From JASLDZ01 sp964235945 (lineage in GTDB: Bacteria > Pseudomonadota > Alphaproteobacteria > Caulobacterales > Caulobacteraceae): 62,959 nucleotides of DNA. The notes under the pieces are model-generated. The model was not told where the DNA came from. It did no database searches and worked only from the letters and a program-made list of their open reading frames with translations. Of the stretch, positions 16,974 to 23,845 are shown in pieces; position 1 is the stretch's first letter; every line of letters starts with the position of its first letter. The DNA is taken from assembly GCA_964235945.1 (NCBI GenBank), contig CAXSDV010000012.1, positions 1 through 62,959 of the forward strand, given 5' to 3'. The translations under genes and the position numbers were made by a program.

Positions 16974-17507
16974 CTAGCGCCGGGGACGCCCCGCCCGCCG
17001 GGGCGGGGCGTAGGCCTCGGGCACCGAATCGAGCACGAGCCCGGTGGAGCGCTGCATCAGGTAGGCGTCGCGTCCGTCGCCCACCCAGTCGAAGCCGTTG
17101 GGCGCGTTGCGCAGATGGTAGCGGCCGGGGTCGGGTACGCGCGCGTCGCGGTAAGGGCCGGGCAGCACCTGGCCGCGGCGCCAGGCCTGGTTGGGGCGCA
17201 GGAGCGGCGCGGGCGGGGCGGGCGCGAACCGGGGACCGCCGCGCGTGTCGTAGCCGCCGCCGTCGCGGCGCCCGTACCCGTCGCGCCGCCCGTACCCGCC
17301 GCGCTGGTCGAACCCGCGCGCGTAGCCGCCGTCGGCCCGGCCCCCGCCGTTCCAACGCGCCGGACCGCCGTCCGCGCCGCGCCGACCCGACCAGCCGCCG
17401 CGCCCGCCACCGCCTTCGCGCCACTGGGCGTGGGCGTCCGAGGCGGCGGCCAGCACCAGGGCCGCCGTCGTCCCGGCGATCAACTGGGCGAGCCCGCGCG
17501 CCTGCAC
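16974..17507 (-). CDS. RcnB-like secreted Gly/Arg-rich protein (second of a tandem pair)
   Basis: 177 residues from a GTG start giving a good signal peptide (MQARGLAQLIAGTTAALVLA, cleavage after AHA). A low-complexity Gly/Arg/Asp region with GGYGRRDGYGRRDGGGYD runs to about residue 95. The C-terminal 60 residues match the RcnB family: RRGQVLPGPYRDARV, then YHLRNAPNGFDWVGDGRDAYL and GLVLDSV. RcnB is a periplasmic protein linked to nickel/cobalt balance in enterobacteria, but most homologues in Caulobacterales are uncharacterised. It starts 5 bases after the stop of the similar upstream gene, with GGGAG about 11 bases before the GTG, so the pair is an operon. Confidence 0.7.
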   Translation of the reverse strand: MQARGLAQLIAGTTAALVLAAASDAHAQWREGGGGRGGWSGRRGADGGPARWNGGGRADGGYARGFDQRGGYGRRDGYGRRDGGGYDTRGGPRFAPAPPAPLLRPNQAWRRGQVLPGPYRDARVPDPGRYHLRNAPNGFDWVGDGRDAYLMQRSTGLVLDSVPEAYAPPRRAGRPRR

Positions 17508-17512
17508 CTGGA

Positions 17513-18580
17513 TCAGTTCTCCCGCGGGTAGGGATCGTCCGGGCCGTACCCGGGCGCGGCGTCGTCCTCCCGACCGCCACCGTAAGCGGGCGGGGCGTCG
17601 TAGGCGTTCCCGTCCCAGGCGTCGCCGTAGGCCGGACGCGCCCGGTCCGCGCCCGGATAGTCGCCCGAGCCGTAGGTCTGGCCGTCGTCGAACACGCCGT
17701 AGGCCTCGTCCACCACCTCGCCCGTGTCCACGTCGATCAGCAGGGCGTCCGGGCCGTAGCGCACCCAGCGGTAGTCCGGGCCGGGAGGGGCGGAAAGGTA
17801 GAAGGCCGAATAGTCGTCCAGGAAGTAGGGGGCGATCAGCAGCCCGCGGGGAAAGAACTCGCCCTGGCGGTAGGCGCGATAGCGGAAACCGCGCGGGAAG
17901 CGATAGGGCGAGACGTGGAAGCGCGCATGGTCGCGTCCGCGATAGTTGAAGCCGCCCCCGAAGTTGCGTCGGCCGACGCCGCCTTGGCCGGGTCCACGCC
18001 GGTCGAAGCCGCCCGGGCCCGCGCCGCGCCGACCCTCGTAGCCCCCGCGCGTGTCCGCGGTCGGAGCGGTCGTCGTGAAGTTCCCTCCCGGCCCGCGACG
18101 GTCGGCGCCGAAGCGGTATACGCGCGGCCCCGCCGCCGGCGCGGTTTCGGGCGTACGGGCCGGTCCGCCGAAGCGTGCGGTTCCGTCGTCGCCGACCGGG
18201 CGGCCGGTCGATCCCGGCGGGTCGAAGCGACGGGCCGGTCCGCCGAAGCGTGCGTTTCCTTCGTCGCCGAACCGGCGGCCGGGCGACCCCGGCTGGTCGA
18301 AGCGTCGGGCCGGGTCGAAGCCGCCCGGCCGGACGCCGTGCGGGTATCCGCCCGCCGGAGCCTGCGGGCGGCCGGGCCCGCCCCGGTCGCCGTTGAAGGC
18401 GCGCGGCGAACCCGCGCGGACGGGCGGCGGCCCCGCGTGCACGGAAGGCGGGGCGGATCGGTGCGCGTCGGCGGCCGGCTGGGCGTGCGCGGCGCCCGCG
18501 ACGAGAGCGGCGGCCATGGCGACGCACGACAGCCCCCTCGGCAGGCGGCGGCTCCCGGCGAATGTCGGTCTCGATGTCAT
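17513..18580 (-). CDS. RcnB-like secreted Pro/Gly/Arg-rich protein with internal repeat
   Basis: 355 residues with a signal peptide (SCVAMAAALVAGAAHAQ). A long low-complexity region rich in Gly, Pro and Arg spans about residues 35-220 and holds two copies of a 25-residue unit built on ARFGGPARRFDPPGS. The globular part, about residues 222-300 (FHVSPYRFPRGFRYRAYRQG to YRWVRYGPDALLIDVDTGEV), has the RcnB pattern of a YRxG segment followed by a YxWVRxGxDALLID strand. The C terminus is Asp/Tyr/Gly-rich. A periplasmic or surface role is inferred. It is first in a two-gene operon and divergent from the Sel1 gene. Confidence 0.72.
   Translation of the reverse strand: MTSRPTFAGSRRLPRGLSCVAMAAALVAGAAHAQPAADAHRSAPPSVHAGPPPVRAGSPRAFNGDRGGPGRPQAPAGGYPHGVRPGGFDPARRFDQPGSPGRRFGDEGNARFGGPARRFDPPGSTGRPVGDDGTARFGGPARTPETAPAAGPRVYRFGADRRGPGGNFTTTAPTADTRGGYEGRRGAGPGGFDRRGPGQGGVGRRNFGGGFNYRGRDHARFHVSPYRFPRGFRYRAYRQGEFFPRGLLIAPYFLDDYSAFYLSAPPGPDYRWVRYGPDALLIDVDTGEVVDEAYGVFDDGQTYGSGDYPGADRARPAYGDAWDGNAYDAPPAYGGGREDDAAPGYGPDDPYPREN
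18157..18306 (-). repeat. Two tandem copies of a 75-bp coding repeat
   Basis: Two adjacent 75-base units (18157-18231 and 18232-18306) begin with the same 22-base run, GGGCCGGTCCGCCGAAGCGT plus GC, and share much of their length. A third partial copy starts at 18307 with GGGCCGGG. They encode in-frame 25-residue repeats in the RcnB-like protein, so copy number can change without frameshift. Confidence 0.85.
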
Positions 18581-18832
18581 GCGGGCACGGTGGAGTGCGC
18601 CGCCTGAACTTGCGCTGAACGCTTCGGCTCCGGGCGCCGACGGCCCGCGCTCACGCCGGGCCGTCCCGCATTTGGTCGCCGGAGCACCACGCCACTCGCC
18701 GCTTCCGCCCAGGTGATCGGGCGTTCATCGATCTTCGCGTTCACGATGAGCACGCGTTTACCGTGCGTTCAGTCGTCTCACTGTTCTCTACGGGTGCAGG
18801 CCGTCGAACGCGGCTTTCGGAGCACGAGAACC

Positions 18833-19111
18833 ATGCAGATTTCATGTGACGGGGCGCAGGCGATCCCCCTGCCGCAGGCGGACTCCACGGGCGAAGACCT
18901 GTGCCGCATGGCGATCATGTACTCGACCGGCCAGGGCGGCGCGCCGCTCGACTACGTGTCGGCCCACATGCTGTTCAACCTGGCCGCCATGCGCGGATCG
19001 GAGGAGGCCAAGCGCTTCCGCCGCGAACTGTCCGCCGAGATGGACCGCGACTCGGTGGCCGAGGCCCAGCGCGCCGCCCGCGCCTGGCTGGCGGACGCCG
19101 CCGCGGCCTGA
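18833..19111 (+). CDS. Small Sel1-repeat protein
   Basis: 92 residues, cytoplasmic. The central MYSTGQGGAPLDYVSAHM and LFNLAAMRGSEEAKRFRREL form one Sel1 (TPR-like) repeat of two helices with the usual Ala-Ala/Arg-Gly turn; an Ala-rich helix follows. Sel1 proteins act as protein-protein scaffolds. The ATG at 18833 is preferred over an upstream in-frame ATG at 18713 because the extra segment has low GC at third positions and overlaps the probable promoter region; GGAG lies 10 bases before the ATG. It sits beside the polysaccharide export genes and converges on hfsD with a 24-base gap. Confidence 0.72.
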   Translation: MQISCDGAQAIPLPQADSTGEDLCRMAIMYSTGQGGAPLDYVSAHMLFNLAAMRGSEEAKRFRRELSAEMDRDSVAEAQRAARAWLADAAAA

Positions 19112-19135
19112 GGCTCCCGCCGGCGACGGCTTCGC

Positions 19136-19876
19136 TCAGCGGGTGGTCAGGAAGTTGTTTCCTCCGGCGGCGTAGGAGAACTGCACGGGCACCACGTCGC
19201 GCAGGTACTGCTGCACGAACAGGCCGATGTTGGAGATGGCCGAGCGCGGCACGTACACCACGTCGAACCGGCGCAGGGGCACCGCGTCGATGGACGGGGC
19301 GTGGCGCACCGCCTCGCCCAGGTCGACCAAGCGCATCATCGGCCGTCCGTCCGGTCCCCGGCGGATGATCACCACCCGATGGGGCTCGGCCGAGGTCAGG
19401 AAGCCGCCGGCCATCACCACCGCCTGCAGGGCGTCGATGTCGCCCGGCATGTCGTACACCCCGGCCTTGCCCACCTCGCCGCCGACGAACACGCGCAAGG
19501 GCGTGGCCTGGCGCACCGACACCTCCACCCGCGGGTCGATCAGCTGGGCGGAGTAGGCCTGGACCAGCGCGCCCTGCAATTCGCCGTTGGTGCGGTCGGC
19601 GGCCATGACCGGCCCGACCAGCGGCAGGGCGATGCGACCGTCCGGCTGCACCGTCACCGACCGGTTGAGTTCGGGCGCGGAAGGCACGGCCACGTCCAGC
19701 GCGTCTCCCGGATAGAAGCGGTAGCCCGGCTCGTCGTCGCGCCAGGTCGAATAGCCGATGTCCACGAAGGGCGGCCCGACGGGAGCCGGGGGCCGCCGCG
19801 TCGCGCAGCCGCCCAGCCCCGCCGCGAGCAGAACGGCGGCGAGGCGGGCGGCGGCGGCGGTCGCGCGAAGCGGCAT
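19136..19876 (-). CDS. hfsD: Polysaccharide export outer-membrane lipoprotein (Wza/HfsD-like)
   Basis: 246 residues with a lipoprotein signal (lipobox LGGC, Cys24). The Poly_export domain begins YRFYPGDALDVAVPSAPELN and contains VQPDGRIALPLVGPV; one SLBB domain follows from about residue 125 (PLRVFVGGEVGKAGVYDMPG to RFDVVYVPRSAISNIGLFV). The length is short compared with enteric Wza and fits Caulobacter HfsD, which forms the outer-membrane exit for holdfast polysaccharide. It is divergent from an hfsA-hfsB pair across a spacer with a CtrA-like site. The HfsD name is inferred from family, length and neighbours. Confidence 0.82.
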   Translation of the reverse strand: MPLRATAAAARLAAVLLAAGLGGCATRRPPAPVGPPFVDIGYSTWRDDEPGYRFYPGDALDVAVPSAPELNRSVTVQPDGRIALPLVGPVMAADRTNGELQGALVQAYSAQLIDPRVEVSVRQATPLRVFVGGEVGKAGVYDMPGDIDALQAVVMAGGFLTSAEPHRVVIIRRGPDGRPMMRLVDLGEAVRHAPSIDAVPLRRFDVVYVPRSAISNIGLFVQQYLRDVVPVQFSYAAGGNNFLTTR

Positions 19877-19948
19877 GCGGGCGTCTCCGGCCTCGGCGCA
19901 GAACGGACGCGGCCAGGGCGACGTCCGAAGGTGAAGGCACTCTTGCGG

Positions 19949-19971
19949 TTAATGGGTAATCGTCGGTTAAC
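19949..19971. promoter_or_regulatory. CtrA-like binding site between hfsD and hfsA
   Basis: The spacer holds GTAA-N7-TTAAC (19956-19971), one mismatch from the CtrA consensus TTAA-N7-TTAAC, plus another TTAA at 19949-19952. AT-rich words are rare in this sequence, so the cluster stands out. CtrA is the cell-cycle master regulator of Caulobacterales and controls polar structures, including stalk and holdfast genes. The site lies about 70 bases before the hfsD start and 45 before the hfsA start, so it could serve either or both. Confidence 0.5.
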
Positions 19972-20014
19972 AGCGATGCGCTATGCAAGCGGAGGTTGAA
20001 TAGGGAGACGCCGC

Positions 20015-21520
20015 ATGGCGCAGGCGTGGAGCATCGGAGGCGAGCCTGCGGCGCCGACCCGGCGCGCGGCGGTTCCTTCGCGTCCACGCTATACGGTGGA
20101 GGACTTCCTCACCCTGGTCTGGCGTCGACGCGGGCTGATGCTGGCGGTGTTCCTCGCCGTGCTGCTGGCGGGCCTGCTGTTCGCTTCGAGACTCAAGACC
20201 ACCTATCCCGCCAGTTCCAGCCTCTTGGTGCGGCTGGGTCAGGCCTACGTCTACGATCCGCGGGTGGGCGACGCCGGCCGCGGCCAGGCGCCCCAGACGG
20301 ACGCCATCATCCAGTCGGAGGTGGAGATCCTGGGCAGCCCCGCCCTCAAGGACAGGGTGGTGCGCGACATCGGGCTGGCGCGCCTCTACCCGGCCCTCGG
20401 CCGCGGCTACGCCCGCGCGGACACGGCGACCCGCGCAGCCCTGCAGGCGGCGGCCATCAAGAACCTGGAGGGCGCGCTGAAGATCTCCACCGCCCCCGAC
20501 ACCTCCATCGTGCGCCTGAGCTTCAGCCACCCGGACCCGAAGGTCGCGGCGCTGGTGCTGAACACGCTGGTGGACGAGTACCTGGTGTATCGCCGCGAGG
20601 TGCTGGCCGCGCGCGACACGGGCCCGCTGGAGGAGCAGCGCCGCGCCGCCGAGGGCCGCCTCGCCCAGGTGGACGCGGCCTACACCCAATTCCTGACGGA
20701 CAACGGCATCGGCGACTTCGACGCGGAGAAGACCTCGCTGGGCGCGCTCTACGGCCAGCTCCTGACCGACAGCTACACGGTGGCCGCCCAGCTCGGCGAG
20801 ACGCGGGGGCGGCTGGGCGTGACCGCGCGCCAGGTCGCCGCCACCCCGCGCGAGGTCGGCCTCTCGCGCGACCTCGACCACACCGCCTACGACCGGCTGG
20901 CGAGCCTGCGCGTCGAGCTGCAGGACCTGCGCGCCCGCTACAAGCCCGATAGTCAGCCCGTACAGGACAAGGTGGCGCAGGTGGAGGCCATGCAGCGCTT
21001 GGCCGTGGCGACCGCCGACGAGACCCAGGCGCGGCGCCTGGGGGCCAACCCCGTGTTCCAGACCGCCCAGACCGAGCGCAACACCTTGGAAGCCCAGCTC
21101 GCCTCCTTCGTCAGCCGCAAGGCCGCCGACGACCGGGAGATCGCCCGGGTGCTGGCGCGCCGCCAGCAGCTCGCCCGCCTGGAGCCCCGATACCAGGAGC
21201 TCACGCGCCAGCGCGACCTGCTGTCCGCCGGCGTGCGCAACTTCGCCTCCCGCGAGCAGGACGCCCAGGCCGCCCAGGCGCTCGCCGCCCGGGGGGACGA
21301 CTCGGTGCGGGTGGTGCAGCGCGCCTACGTGCCGACGCGCGGCGTGAACCTGAAGCGGCCGGCCGTCGTCGTGTCCGTCCTGTTCGCGACGTTCGCGGCG
21401 CTGTGCGCGGGGCTCCTGGGCGCGGCCCTGGACCGCAGCTATCCGAGCGCGGCCTCGGCGGAGCGGACCCTGGACCTGCCGGTGCTGGCGTCCGTCCGCC
21501 GCCGTCCGCGCGCGGTCTGA
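20015..21520 (+). CDS. hfsA: Polysaccharide co-polymerase / Wzc-like inner-membrane protein (HfsA-like)
   Basis: 501 residues. The first transmembrane helix is at about 40-58 (LMLAVFLAVLLAGLLFASRL) and the second near 452-475 (VVVSVLFATFAALCAGLLGA). Between them is a Wzz-type periplasmic domain with long charged helices probably forming coiled coils. The protein lacks the cytoplasmic tyrosine-kinase domain of full Wzc; that part is a separate gene (hfsB) 32 bases downstream. HfsA with HfsB and HfsD is thought to form the trans-envelope conduit for holdfast polysaccharide. The ATG at 20015 is preceded by GGGAGACG. Confidence 0.85.
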   Translation: MAQAWSIGGEPAAPTRRAAVPSRPRYTVEDFLTLVWRRRGLMLAVFLAVLLAGLLFASRLKTTYPASSSLLVRLGQAYVYDPRVGDAGRGQAPQTDAIIQSEVEILGSPALKDRVVRDIGLARLYPALGRGYARADTATRAALQAAAIKNLEGALKISTAPDTSIVRLSFSHPDPKVAALVLNTLVDEYLVYRREVLAARDTGPLEEQRRAAEGRLAQVDAAYTQFLTDNGIGDFDAEKTSLGALYGQLLTDSYTVAAQLGETRGRLGVTARQVAATPREVGLSRDLDHTAYDRLASLRVELQDLRARYKPDSQPVQDKVAQVEAMQRLAVATADETQARRLGANPVFQTAQTERNTLEAQLASFVSRKAADDREIARVLARRQQLARLEPRYQELTRQRDLLSAGVRNFASREQDAQAAQALAARGDDSVRVVQRAYVPTRGVNLKRPAVVVSVLFATFAALCAGLLGAALDRSYPSAASAERTLDLPVLASVRRRPRAV

Positions 21521-21552
21521 CCCGCGCGCACCCTGCAGCGTGGCGCTCGGAC

Positions 21553-22296
21553 ATGGCATGGTCGCACCGGGGCGGCCCGCCCGGTGAGTCGGTGATGGTG
21601 GACCTGTCGGAGGATATGCTCGCACTGGCCGAGCGGCTGGGACCGCCGCCCGCCGCGGGCGCGCGCGTGCTGCAGTTCATCTCGGCGCGTACGGGGGAGG
21701 GGGCCTCCACCGTGGCGCGCGAGTTCGCCCGCGCCGTGGCCCCGCGGTCGCGCCGGGGCGTGTGGCTGGTGGAGCTCGACCTCGTGCGCGGCGCCCAGTT
21801 CGACGCGGTCGCCGCCGCCCCCGCCCTGTACGGCGACCTGGGCGAGCCCGCCGCCGCCAGCCCCGGCGACGAGGCGTTCTTCCGGGTGGAGCCGCCGCGG
21901 GAGGGGCCGGACGGCGTGGCCTGGCCCGACGGCGCCTACCTGGACGCCTACCCGGTGGGGGCGCACCGCTTTTGGCTGACCCGCTTCCGGCGCGAACTGC
22001 TGGAGCACGGCCAGTCGGTGGAGCTCGCCGCCGGGTCCGGCTACTGGGAAGCGCTGCGCCCGCACGCCGACTGGGTGGTGGTGGACGCGCCGGCGGCGGA
22101 CCGCTCGCGCGCGGGCCTGCTGCTGGCGGCGGACATGGACGCCGTGTTCCTGGTGGTCTCCGCCGACGACGCCGACCCGCGCGGCCCCGCCCACGTGCGC
22201 GACGCGGTGGCGGCCGCCGGCGGGAACTGCCCGGGCGTGGTGCTCAACCGCACGCGAAAAGCCCCGCCCGGCTTCCTGCGCGCCTTCGCGACCTGA
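21553..22296 (+). CDS. hfsB: Wzc-kinase-like cytoplasmic partner of HfsA (HfsB-like), P-loop without lysine
   Basis: 247 residues of the MinD/BY-kinase fold. The P-loop region is FISARTGEGASTVAREFARA (about residues 43-62). Alanine replaces the lysine that normally follows GEG in bacterial tyrosine kinases (GEGKST). A WLVELDL strand stands for Walker A' and WVVVDAPAADRS for Walker B. There is no C-terminal tyrosine cluster. It probably does not phosphorylate tyrosine and may be a structural partner of HfsA in polysaccharide export. An earlier in-frame ATG overlaps hfsA and is rejected on codon bias. Confidence 0.75.
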   Translation: MAWSHRGGPPGESVMVDLSEDMLALAERLGPPPAAGARVLQFISARTGEGASTVAREFARAVAPRSRRGVWLVELDLVRGAQFDAVAAAPALYGDLGEPAAASPGDEAFFRVEPPREGPDGVAWPDGAYLDAYPVGAHRFWLTRFRRELLEHGQSVELAAGSGYWEALRPHADWVVVDAPAADRSRAGLLLAADMDAVFLVVSADDADPRGPAHVRDAVAAAGGNCPGVVLNRTRKAPPGFLRAFAT

Positions 22297-22473
22297 ACGC
22301 GCCCGGGCGAGGTCACGCCCGCGTCATTCTCCTGTCGCACGATCTCGGCTAAGGATGAGAGGCCGCCGGGATCGCCACGATTCCCGTCCGCTCCGCGAGA
22401 GGAGAGTCGTCTTCACGAAGACGCCCACACCTTCCTCCGAGTCCGCCCCGTCGTCGTACGGGAGGGCGTGAGC

Positions 22474-23034
22474 ATGCAGGTGCTGACCAAGCCGCCTTCC
22501 GGCATGCCGGCGCTGGTGCTCAACGCCGACTTCCGGCCGCTGTCCTATTATCCCCTGTCGCTGTGGTCCTGGCAGGAGGTGATCAAGGCCGTGTTCCTCG
22601 ACCGGGTGGACGTGGTCTGCACCTACGACCACATGGTGCGCTCGCCGTCCTTCGAGATGGCCGCTCCCAGCGTGGTGGCGCTGAAGAACTATGTGGCGCA
22701 GGACCGCTCGCCCGCCTTCACCCGCTTCAACCTCTTTCTGCGCGACGCCTTCACCTGCCAGTACTGCGGCTCGACGGAGGAGCTGACCTTCGACCACGTC
22801 GTGCCCCGCTCGCGCGGCGGCCGCACGAGTTGGGAGAACATCGTCACCGCCTGCGCGCCCTGCAATCTGCGCAAGGGCGGGCGCACGCCCAAGGAGGCGC
22901 AGATGGCCCCGGCCCGGCCCGCGCGCCGGCCCAGCATGTACGAGTTGCAGGACCTCGGCCGCCGCTTCCCGCCCCACCACCTGCACGCGAGCTGGCTCGA
23001 CTACCTTTATTGGGACGTGGAGCTGGAGGCGTAG
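22474..23034 (+). CDS. HNH endonuclease family protein
   Basis: 186 residues. The HNH/zinc-ribbon domain is at about 90-135: Cys95-x2-Cys98 (FTCQYCGS), catalytic His108 in TFDHVVPRSRGG, Asn122 in WENIVTACAPCNLRKGG, and Cys127-x2-Cys130. The N-terminal 80 residues (MPALVLNADFRPLSYYPLSL, then a helix with WSWQEVIKAVFLDRVDVV) are typical of the widespread HNH family in alphaproteobacteria whose role is not clear. The ATG at 22474 is preferred over a GTG at 22468 because GGAGG lies 8 bases upstream. No phage or restriction genes are adjacent, so a housekeeping nuclease is more likely than a mobile one. Confidence 0.85.
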   Translation: MQVLTKPPSGMPALVLNADFRPLSYYPLSLWSWQEVIKAVFLDRVDVVCTYDHMVRSPSFEMAAPSVVALKNYVAQDRSPAFTRFNLFLRDAFTCQYCGSTEELTFDHVVPRSRGGRTSWENIVTACAPCNLRKGGRTPKEAQMAPARPARRPSMYELQDLGRRFPPHHLHASWLDYLYWDVELEA

Positions 23035-23098
23035 CCGCTGGCCCGGCCGCGGCCCGGGTGCTAGCGGTCGGCCGGTTCGCGGACGGGGAGAGTGGGTC

Positions 23099-23839
23099 AT
23101 CTGGGGCATCGTCCCGGCCGCGGGGGGCGGCACGCGCATCCAGCCGCTGGCCTTCTCCAAGGAGCTCCTGCCCGTGGGCAGCCGGTTCGACGGGGTGGTG
23201 GAGCGCCCCAAGGCGGTCAGCGAATACCTGGTGGAGCGGCTGGTGCGCGGCGGGGCCACCAAGGTCTGCTTCGTGATCTCGCCCGCCAAGTCCGACATCC
23301 TGCGCTATTACGGCGCGCGCGCGGCGGGGGCGGACATCGCCTACGTGGTGCAGCCCGAGCCCGCGGGCCTGTGCGACGCGGTGTTCCGCGCCGCGCCGCT
23401 GGTGCCGTACGACGAGCCGGTGGCCCTGGGCCTGCCCGACACCATCTGGTTTCCCGAGGACGCGCTCAAGGCCCTGCCCGACGACCGGCTCGCCTTTTTG
23501 CTGTTCCCCGTGGCCGAGCCGCGCCAGTTCGACGTGGTGATCACCGACGACCACGGGCGGGTGCGCGAGGTGCAGGTCAAGTCGCCCGAGCCGCGCTCCG
23601 ACTGGATCTGGGGGGCGATCAAGATGCCCGGCCGCGTGTTCCACGAACTGCACGACCTGTGGCGCGAGCCCGGGCGCGGCGACGAGTACATCGGCACCCT
23701 GGTCAACGCTTGGCTGGCGCGCGGTGGAGAGGCCGTGGGCGTGCGCGCGGGCGAGACCTATGTCGACGTCGGCACCCTGCACGGCTACCGCGAGGCGCTG
23801 CGCGTGCTGACCACCCATCCCGCGCCCGCGCCCGGCTGA
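23099..23839 (+). CDS. Sugar-1-phosphate nucleotidylyltransferase with non-canonical or broken start
   Basis: About 246 residues of the nucleotidyl transferase superfamily (glucose-1-phosphate thymidylyl/uridylyltransferase-like). The signature VPAAGGGTRIQPLAFSKELL (about residues 5-24) binds the nucleotide, and DTIWFPEDAL and DVGTLHGYREAL are later family blocks. It would make an NDP-sugar for polysaccharide synthesis. No in-frame ATG, GTG or TTG precedes the signature after the previous stop. The frame opens at ATC (23099), 8 bases after GGGGAG. A GTG lies at 23092-23094 but one base out of frame, so either ATC is used or a base is extra (GTGGGTC for GTGGTC). The in-frame GTG at 23174 would remove the catalytic loop. 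Confidence 0.75.
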   Translation: MWGIVPAAGGGTRIQPLAFSKELLPVGSRFDGVVERPKAVSEYLVERLVRGGATKVCFVISPAKSDILRYYGARAAGADIAYVVQPEPAGLCDAVFRAAPLVPYDEPVALGLPDTIWFPEDALKALPDDRLAFLLFPVAEPRQFDVVITDDHGRVREVQVKSPEPRSDWIWGAIKMPGRVFHELHDLWREPGRGDEYIGTLVNAWLARGGEAVGVRAGETYVDVGTLHGYREALRVLTTHPAPAPG

Positions 23840-23845
23840 CCGGGC

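Noticed and set aside
16974..18527. One 517-codon protein spanning both RcnB-like genes
   Set aside because: The upstream two thirds is a shifted frame of the first RcnB-like gene. The real second gene begins at the GTG at 17507, which starts a signal peptide.
18750..18766. Hairpin GCACG-N7-CGTGC upstream of the Sel1 gene
   Set aside because: Only a 5-bp stem without a T run; too short to call an operator or terminator with confidence in GC-rich DNA.
22474..23034. HNH nuclease as part of a mobile element or defence island
   Set aside because: No integrase, restriction, toxin or phage genes are nearby, codon use is like the neighbours, and the family is widespread in alphaproteobacterial core genomes.
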